Below, one piece after another: positions 56,138-64,000 of a stretch of 64,000 nucleotides of DNA. A model generated the notes under the pieces. It did no database searches and was not told the origin of the DNA. It was given only the letters and a program-made list of their open reading frames with translations. Location: NCBI GenBank assembly GCA_030770545.1, contig CM061106.1, forward strand, positions 6,873,001 through 6,937,000, in the 5' to 3' direction. Both the position numbers and the translations under genes were made by a program. The stretch is from Macropodus opercularis. Its lineage: Eukaryota; Chordata; Actinopteri; Anabantiformes; Osphronemidae. Position 1 is the first letter of the stretch. Every line of letters begins with the position of its first letter.

Positions 56138-57088
56138 ACACCACGAGGGTCCCACACCCACAACTTAACACAAACCTTCAGATTAATGTACGAACACAAC
56201 ACGCAATAAATAAACACACCAGCACTACAGCATTTAAACACAATGAACACATAACTATTTAGAAGCAGGAACAGCAGCAGCTGCTCCCACAATGCACCGG
56301 GTCGCTACACTACGCTGCTGAAAACACTTTGCTGCGTTAACGAACATGAACTTACTCCAAAATGCTGCAGCGAGTCCTTAGTGAAGAACGAAGTTCAGAG
56401 ACACTTGGACCGATTCTATCTCTTTAAACTCTTCCAACCAGTCGCTCACGTTGAACAACTTTCTCGTTTCAACACTTACACCGTCTCGCTGCCTTTTGTT
56501 TCCCGTCGTGGCGCTTAAAAGTACGATGTCGCTGGACGATGACGTCAAACATGCGACTTAGTTTTCTAGCGAGTGCTGCCATCAGCCATAGAGCTACAGC
56601 GCCACTCGCTGGATAATGTAGGAACTACTCTTTACTCGCCAGAGAGAATTGAAACCTCTTCATTTAGAATCAACAGCCTTTGCTTCTATTTCCTTGTTTT
56701 TCTGACGCGGCTGCGTTTATATATTTATACTGTAGAATCAGTTTGATTTTACTGAGCATCATTCAATACAAACCCAGTGGATGCAGAGTAAAGTTGTCCT
56801 GCAGGAGAAGGGGGTGGTGTTATTAACGTTGTTACTATGAGGGTATTTCTCCAAGTTGAACTAAGTAAAGCATCACTCAAACATAGTCACTCCCTCATCT
56901 TCTGACCCACTTTATCCTTGTGAGGCTGTTGGGGCTGGACCCATCCCAGCTGTCGTCTGGGGAGAGGCAGGCTTCACCCTGGACAGGTCACCAGTCCATC
57001 ACAAGGTTCACTCTAATATGGTGAAAGTTAATTCAGTTTCTACACTCGACAATACACCACACGTCAACAACCTGTATTTTCAGCTTCC
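56138..57088. other. Intergenic with one dispersed repeat
   Basis: About 56885-57010 (CCACTTTATCCTTGTGAGG, GGAGAGGCAGGCTTCACCCT, GGACAGGTCACCAGTCCATC) is a common fish dispersed repeat. 56500-56560 is mildly CpG-rich. Confidence 0.5.
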
Positions 57089-57181
57089 TTTATTCATCCT
57101 GATGAAATTATAATGGACACGATAGCAACACAGCAGAGTTTGAGCGTTTCCAGCTTCAAATCTGTCGTCTTCAGTCTCAGG

Positions 57182-57439
57182 TCAGTGCAGCGTAGTGAAA
57201 GGCGTCATATCGCTGGTGGGGGAGGTTAGAAGAAGGATCTGATTGAGAGCGATCACTGCCTGGTGATAATCAGACTGGATCACTGTTGATCCCTGGGAAA
57301 GCTCGCAGACGGAGTGGAGACGGCTGAAGCTGTTGGGTGGCTTGATATTTCTCTGGTGCTTTGTTGACGCTAAGCGTATTGTGTCTCTTCCTGGTACTGA
57401 AACCAGGTGGTCAGGCCCCTTTAGCCGATGCAGAGCCAC
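57182..57439 (-). CDS. Possible terminal exon of an unknown minus-strand gene
   Basis: The minus-strand open frame ends with TGA at 57182 and has AATAAA 88 bases downstream (complement of 57089-57094). An acceptor-like TGTACAG lies just before 57440. The reading includes VALHRLKGPDHLVSVPGRD and SDYHQAVIALNQILLL. I do not recognise the family and found no upstream exon, so this could also be a retroelement end. Confidence 0.25.
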   Translation of the reverse strand: MALHRLKGPDHLVSVPGRDTIRLASTKHQRNIKPPNSFSRLHSVCELSQGSTVIQSDYHQAVIALNQILLLTSPTSDMTPFTTLH

Positions 57440-57569
57440 CCGCTGTACAGTAGGTCTGCTGCAGCCTTATTTCACTGGTTACCTGGAAGGTCCTACTTCA
57501 GCAGCTACTACTTCAGATGAGGGGAAGCACAAAGGGAACTGGTTCTCCCAGCTCCTCACTGACTGAACA

Positions 57570-58729
57570 CCTGATCCAGGTAATGAGCAGAGAGCTGACG
57601 ACTAGGGTAGGAAAGCCCAGCTCTACTCTCACATCTCAGTGATGGGAATCCTCCTGACTCACTCACTCACAAGTTCTCAGTGTCTACTAGTCTGATCCAT
57701 TTACTGCCTGTGACAGTTCAGCACTGATCTGATCACACGTCTCTGACACACGTTTCATTACATCTTAACTCTACTGTGTTGTGGAAGCTCTTTATAGTGT
57801 TATAGTATATTAAATATAAATGTGCTGCACCATCATCCCAGACAAAAGGTCTGAATGAACACATTTCAATCAACTAAAGAGCCTGATGACAACGTGTTAT
57901 GATGTAGAACTGATCAGCTCACATGAGCATCACTGTTAATAAACTTCTATTATTAGGTTCTATTAACTACATGAATATATCACAGCTGAGTTATTACTTC
58001 ATCTAATGCAAAGTGGATAATTAACACTTTACTGATCAGAGGGAAAATAAAAGCACCAGACACCAGAACCAATAAATCTACAGCGTAGTCCTCACGCGTT
58101 GCAGCGTGTGGTGTGTGACAGGAAGCGTGTTCCACGTTTTGATCATCAGCTGGTCTGCGTGTTGAAGTTGTTTCATTCTCTCCACTTGTGTTTGCTCGTC
58201 AGTGCAAGTCTTTCCAAATCTTCATTCAGTGACTTGAACTTATTCACCCACATGTCTGAGGCTTCAGCTCAGCAACTTCTAGCTCAAAACCTCTGATGCA
58301 GATACGATGTCTGTTGTGTGGATGAGTGATGAACTTTAAAAAGACAAGCATGATCACAAAATTCTCCAACGTGTGCTTTGAATGACAGCAGGAGATTAGA
58401 TGTGAAGCAGCTGGTTGCTGAGATCAAAGTGTTGAACGGGTCACTTGCTGTGCAGGCGTCTTTGACTGAGTGGAGTAAACGACCTGTTTCAATGTCCACA
58501 ATAAAAAGTTCCAGCTTTTTCCAAACAATTTCCAACGATATAAGTTTATCCATTGGTGGATTTTTTTCCTTTAGTGAACTCAGTGAAGCACTTGAATGAA
58601 TCCTCACCTCTTGTTGACCCTTTCATTGGCTAAACAGCCAGACTTTCCTCCAGTGTGTCACCGGCAGCTCACCTCACAATCACACTGAACTGGGATAAAT
58701 GGTTTACGTGTGTTGACTCGTCCACAGCG
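57570..58729. other. Intergenic, nothing recognised
   Basis: Only short open frames with no family resemblance. Confidence 0.45.
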
Positions 58730-58930
58730 AGGGAAACGTATGAGGCTGCGTCTATGTCCTTTACGTGTTTCCTCCACCTGATTTACCATCATTATGGTAC
58801 GATCGTGACCCGTTTTGCTGACAGAGGCAGAGTCTATTATTCATTTCATTGTCTCATTGGCCACATCACCAATGAATGTTTTAGCGAACTCACCATCTGT
58901 GGATGGTTTTCTACTCCTCACTATTGCTAA
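58730..58930 (-). pseudogene. Possible hAT-like transposase scrap
   Basis: On the minus strand the frame reads IVRSRKPSTDGEFAKTFIGD. This resembles the KPFTDGEF-type stretch of GTF2IRD2-like hAT transposases and is followed by stops. The match is short. Confidence 0.3.
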
Positions 58931-59429
58931 GGACCAGCAGCCGTAGTCTCCTGGTCTGGTCCATACTGGGAGCTGCTGCTGACTGGCTTGCACTCAGTAG
59001 CTCTTTACCTTCCTCCTGACTGCAAATGAAGCCCAAGCTGCACAACATAGTGAAACACCCTGACAAGCCTCCAACCAATGACAGACTGAGCTCAGCTCCT
59101 CAACTCACTGCACTGACTCATCATCCTCCATCCAGACGCAGCAGCCACAACAAAACACAAACTGCCAAGAGAAGGAGCCATGAACACATCAACATGTTGG
59201 ACAGAGATGGATTTAAACACAGGGACAGAGACAGAGGTTGACACAGCAGCTGAAACCTGTCAGTCAAGCTACAGGAGAAAATCCCACTGACCTTCTACCT
59301 GAGTGTTGGTGCTGATGAAGAGAAAGCTGAGCAGACAAGAAGCAGCCAGCAGGTGGCAGCACATCAGCAGTTTGACCTGAAGGTCTGAGGTTTAATCCAG
59401 ACGTCAATGGAACCTGTAGAAACAGGGCT
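58931..59429. other. Intergenic, nothing recognised
   Basis: No supported feature. Confidence 0.4.
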
Positions 59430-59685
59430 GGTTTCTTTATTTTTTCTTTCTCTATTTCTTCTCTCTCCATCTTCCTTTAAATCTCTTTCCTTTCGACCTT
59501 TCTGCTGTTTTCCTCACATCTCTTATCCTCCTCTCGTTCCTTTTCTCTCTTCTCTTTCTCGTTCCAGCTCTTTCTGGCTGATCTTCCTTTTCTTTCATCC
59601 TCCTTCTCCCTCCTCTCTGTCATCTCATCCTTCTTTAATTACTTCATCTCATTAATCTTTCTTTCTTCTTCCAGATAAACCAAAT
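59430..59685 (+). repeat. Polypyrimidine tract, ~255 nt
   Basis: Almost all C and T on the plus strand (TTTCTTTATTTTTTCTTTCT at the start), with only scattered purines. Confidence 0.85.
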
Positions 59686-60782
59686 GTTCTCCATGGTTTC
59701 CTCTTTGGTTCTCCTCTACTGGCATCACTTCATCTTCATCTCTATCCTTCTAATCTTTCTGTTGTTCAACTTCTTTCTCTCTGTTTCACAACATCTCACT
59801 ATTTTGACATGACTCATACTATTAAAGGTTATTTATTGAATAAAATTGAACTGAAAAATTTAAATAAAATACACAATAACTATCATGAACTTAAAAAAGG
59901 AAGATGAGAATATGTGAAATATAAAAAATGAGAGAAGTCAAACAATCAGAGCTTTACATTTGAGCAGTTTAATCCATGTGATGTGATTGTGAACAGAAAC
60001 ACTGAGATGTGGTCTTTTCTAGAGGACAAAGGTCGACTGCTGAATTGTGCAGCTACTATTTTGTAGTTAAATGTCCTGTTGGGAAAATTCCTTCCTCTGC
60101 CTCCAAACACACACATGACCCAGAAGTCACACACAAGTTGGCTGCAGGCTTTTCGTACAACACCACACACACCAAGGATTCACACAGGATCTGTAGGAAG
60201 ATTAACATCACTGATATTTCTCTGGATGTTTCACCATCAAAACTGGAGACAAACTCAAAGATCAACAAACATTTAATAGTGACAAGCTCAGAGAACAAAG
60301 AGCTTCATTGTGATTCATTCATATATAAACACTGTGGAAAAGATATGGATCATGTGGCTAAACCCAGATGGTTCAATATACAAGGCTCAACTTGACCTGG
60401 ATGAACATTGACTGGTAGGAAATGAGCAACTGATCAAACACATTCAATCCAAGAGTTTTCACAATCATCTGTAAACATCTGGAAGCTTCTTACTGATTCT
60501 TCTCTGATGTCACAGTTTGTCACATGAGTGGAACTGAGCCTCAGACAAAGAGAAAACATCCTGATATTCACTGGAAAACAACAAGTCATCAACATTTCCA
60601 TCATGTAATAATCAGAGCTTCCATCTTTAAAGGAAGAGGAAGAAGTTGACAAGGAATCATTTAGAACTGGTTCAGAAAGAAACTGATTCAATACATGAAT
60701 CTGAAAATGAGACAAACATGAACAGACTGAACTATGTGATCAACAGAGGCAACGTTTCTCTGACAGAACCACACTCTCACTA
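59686..60782. other. 3' flank of the NLR-C gene
   Basis: Probably contains its 3' UTR. AATAAA on the minus strand occurs at 59832-59837. No other feature is visible. Confidence 0.4.
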
Positions 60783-63700
60783 CTACACATCACACAGAGA
60801 CACTGAGGAACCAGGAGACAAGAACCTAAACCCAGGACACAGAGGTTGAGTGAATGTGGTGTTGAAGGTGTGGAGGTGGATCAGTTTGTCAGAGGAGACT
60901 CTGTAGAAGGACAAAGAACCAGCAGGACAGTCCACAAACACTGAGACTCTGTCAGACACAGATGAGGATGAGATGGATGTTACTGTGTTATTGTGAAAGA
61001 CAGAATAACCAAAATCAGAGCAGTTCAGCCTCCAGGACTGATCGTTCCATCCAAACCAACAGTCTTTACTGTTTCCTTTCCTGCTGATTGTTCTGTAACT
61101 CACTGATATATAAACATTTTCTCTCCACTCAACCTCCCAGTAACAGCGACCAGTCAGTTCATTACTACACAGCAGCTGAGGCCAGTAGTCAAATCTATCT
61201 GGATGATCAGGATACGACTGATCCTCCTCCACGTGTGTCACCTTCCTGTTGTTGTCAGACAGTCGTAGTTTTCTGTTCACTGTGTTTGTGTCGATGTTGA
61301 GTTGACAGAAATCTGATGGAGAGAACAAGACACAATCCAGCTGCAGTTATTCATCTCTCATCAGTTTGATGATGACTCATGACATCAGTGATGTGACAGT
61401 TTGAAGATGGTTGAATGTTGCTGCTTTGTTTCATCAGTCTCATTAAAACACACTTACACTTCCTCAGACCTGGTCTCAACCATCGGACTCCACCAGGCTC
61501 CACCCTGAAAGGAGGACGGGGTCAGACCAGCACATGCAGACATGGACATTACATGGCTCTCATGTTGTTCTAGGATTGTGTTCAGATGGAGGCTTGTATG
61601 TAGGGATGGACATTCAGCAGATACTAAGGAATTGGAGCCTTATCTTGGAATCTACGGAGCAGGAGGTGACGTGGAGAAAAGGCTTCACTTCTCTACTGAA
61701 GATCAGTTTTGGTGTCAGACTCCTGCTTTCAGTCTCACTCTGTCACCACCAAACTAATGTGACGCCACAGGAAGCAGGAAACTGGAGCAAAGTCAAAGAG
61801 GCTCAACTCTACATACATGGACTCTGTGTCTCTAATGTTTGGGACTGATCTCAGAGCTGGAATGTGGAGAAAACCCTGAGGTTCAGACGTTTCCTGTGTT
61901 CAGAGGAGTCTAGTTCACCTACAACTACTGGAGACTCACTACACACAGACTTTATGGCTTCATCTGATCTGGGCTTAGATTTGTTGGAGAAGCACTGACA
62001 GACTGTGAAAACAGGTGTTTGATGATAAAACATTCAACCAGAAACTAATGATTAAACTGTAACAGTTCTCTTTGTGTTGGTTCTGGTTGAAGCATGTTTG
62101 ATTAGAGCAGCTGATCCTGGACATGAGCAGCAGAGATTTAGTGGTGCTCTTCACTCAGCTCCTGCTCCTGTTGAAGTCTCTGCTAAAACAAGTCTCTCCA
62201 TACCTGAGAGTGTCCAGTCTCCAGTGTGGATCCTCCAGTACAGGTGACAGCAGCTTCACTCCTGAGTCTCCTGGATGATTGTAGCTCAGGTCCAGCTCTC
62301 TCAGATGGGAGGGGTTGGAGCTCAGAGCTGAGGCCAGAGAAGCACAACCTCCCTCTGTGACCAGACAACCTGACAGCCTGCAGACACACAACAACACAGA
62401 GAAGACTTGATGGAGGAGGAGTTTGATGGACATGTCACAATTACAACCATCATCAAGTCACACAGTGAACCTGATGTCACTGAAGGAGTCAGATATCGAA
62501 ATAACCCATACAAAGGCTGTCACATACACCAGTGGCCCCCAAACACCGGGCCAGTTGGTACTGGGCTGTTAGAAAGACTGAAAATATATATATATCATTG
62601 GAGTCTGACATATCTTTTATTAAACAAAAACAAAAAAAAGCTTGTTAGGTCCATTTGTAAACAAACCAGGTGAATTCACAGTGGCCTTAAAGGTTTACGT
62701 TAACCAGGTTGATAAGCGTTGCCAGAAAGGTTGCACAGGTGTGCATGTAGGTATCTATCTGCTGTATTACCTGAGGAATGTGGACAAATGTTTACGTTTG
62801 TGAGACCCATTTAGAAGATTCTTTGTCCTGTATAATGTGTTTTATGAAAAATTGTATACTGTATTAATTGTAGGTTTGTTTTTAGTCATCTTTCCATGTG
62901 AATTCTATAAGGTTTGGTCAGTGGTGATGCCCAAATCAATTTCTCCATTTAGACATTGATCGGGAGAGTCACTGTGTCATCAGTTGTAGATAATAATACA
63001 TACATTTTTAATAATTGCCTTGTCAATGAAATTCCAATAAATCGCTGGTGGTGGAGGTTGTCATTGTATGGGAGTATTTTAGTTTTTTGCTTTAATTATC
63101 AATTTGAGTTGATATTCTAAATTGTCATTTTATTTGAGTCACACTTTGCAAAGCAAACCTCACGTTATCTACAAGCTTTGCTAAGTTGCTTTTGTTTAGA
63201 AAGGGATATAGAGAAATGTCAAAAAATTTAGAAATTTGTCATGACATTAGATACATAGAGATAATTTGGTTCTGTGGTTTCTCTTTTTGTTCAGATATCT
63301 GATAAAGTCATGTCAATATGATTCTCCACCAGCTGAGTAGAATGTAGTGAAGTTCATCAATCCTGACCTGAGAGTCTCCAGTTGACAGTGTGGACTCTTC
63401 AGTCCAGCAGACAACAGCTTCACTCCTGAATCCTGCAGGTCGTTGTTACTCAGGTCCAGTTCTCTCAGACTAGAGGACTGAGAGCTGAGAACTGAGGACA
63501 GAGCTTCACAGCTTCTCTCTGACAGGTTACAACCACTCAGTCTGATGATACAGAGGTGGAGAGAAAAATAAACATTGGTTATAATATGAATTATTACTTC
63601 AATATTACTAAAAAATACATAAGGATATTTTCTATGTTGTTTAAATAAGCAAGTGATGGAAGACTTACAATTCTGAAAATAGTAATTTTAAACAATTTGG

Positions 63701-63949
63701 TTTCTTTCATAAGATTATGTTGACATCTTAAATATCTCTGTGTATTTAAAAGAAACAGAACAAAATTGATAACACCTGAGAGTCTCCAGTTGACAGTGTG
63801 GACTCTTCAGTCCAGCAGACAACAGCTTCATTCCTGAATCCTGCAGGTCGTTGTTACTCAGGTCCAGTTCTCTCAGACTAGAGGACTGAGAGCTGAGAAC
63901 TGAGGACAGAGCTTCACAGCTTCTCTCTGACAGGTTACAACCACTCAGT
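60783..63949 (-). CDS. NLR-C (NLRC3-like) gene, 3' end: LRRs and B30.2
   Basis: Exons on the minus strand: complement(63776-63949), (63368-63541) and (62204-62377), each 174 nt and phase 2; a linker at complement(61458-61504), 47 nt; and a terminal exon at complement(60783-61312), 530 nt. All phases join. The LRR exons read LSGCNLSERSCEALSSVL, SSLRELDLSNNDLQDSG and, in the third, LSGCLVTEGGCASLASAL. The linker reads VEPGGVRWLRPGLRKY. The last exon is PRY-SPRY (B30.2): IDTNTVNRKLRLSDNNRKVT, GRCYWEVEW, CWFGWNDQSW, VSVFVDCPAGSLSFY, ending SLCDV and stop. The family has FISNA-NACHT-LRR-B30.2 architecture in the cytosol and is thought to act in innate sensing. The NACHT end lies outside the window. 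Confidence 0.9.
62378..63367. other. NLR-C intron between LRR exons
   Basis: AT-rich. No LRR exon or repeat identified. Confidence 0.5.
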
Positions 63950-64000
63950 CTGATGAGAAGACAAGAGCAAAAGAAACATGTATTTCATGTCTGTCTCTTA

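Noticed and set aside
58284..58607. Minus-strand frame of 107 codons
   Set aside because: No family resemblance, no splice context, and overlapped by an equally long plus-strand frame.

Overview
The window looks like nuclear DNA of a ray-finned fish, most likely a percomorph teleost. The evidence is spliced genes with GT/AG introns, NLR-C style 174-nt LRR exons followed by a B30.2 exon, a decayed HSP30 gene, SRCR receptors, C2H2 zinc-finger genes, and a dense mix of teleost-type repeats (tRNA-derived SINE, L2/CR1-like LINEs, Penelope-like, hAT and Tc1-like remnants). There are no operons; genes lie far apart and most of the DNA is intron or transposon debris. No rRNA, tRNA gene or CRISPR array was seen.

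Layout. 1-2.7 kb: non-coding, with one SINE and a 31-bp minisatellite. 2.7-15.8 kb (+): a complete ten-exon gene for a type I membrane receptor with a signal peptide, five SRCR domains, one Ig-like domain, a TM helix and a short tail. Its open frame closes exactly at 699 aa. Intron 1 holds a ~1.7 kb (TAC)n array, and intron 3 holds Penelope-like and L2-like elements. 18.0-18.6 kb (-): HSP30 pseudogene. 19.7-24.1 kb (-): zinc-finger gene ZNF-A (two coding exons, seven fingers). 26.0-32.4 and 33.2-39.9 kb: two copies of a ~6.5 kb tandem duplication. Each carries a minus-strand, TATA-driven gene of unknown family with several short introns and a terminal exon rich in RING-like Cys/His motifs. 44.6-53.1 kb (-): zinc-finger gene ZNF-B, a paralogue of ZNF-A whose intron has grown by an L2-like LINE, a hAT remnant and an internal repeat carrying macro-domain-like fragments. 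54-59 kb: repeats, including a 440-bp foldback element. 60.8-64 kb (-): the 3' end of an NLR-C gene (three LRR exons, linker exon, B30.2 exon) that runs off the window.

Biology. Three of the gene classes here (SRCR receptor, NLR-C, C2H2 zinc fingers) are known in fish as fast-duplicating families, and the first two are linked to innate recognition. The window shows the duplication directly: a two-exon SRCR duplication, a ZNF gene duplication, and a tandem pair of the unknown gene. The unknown pair is the most novel item. I do not recognise the protein. Copy 2 has its own 2-nt frameshift, and both copies share a frame break before the Cys/His-rich region, so function is uncertain.
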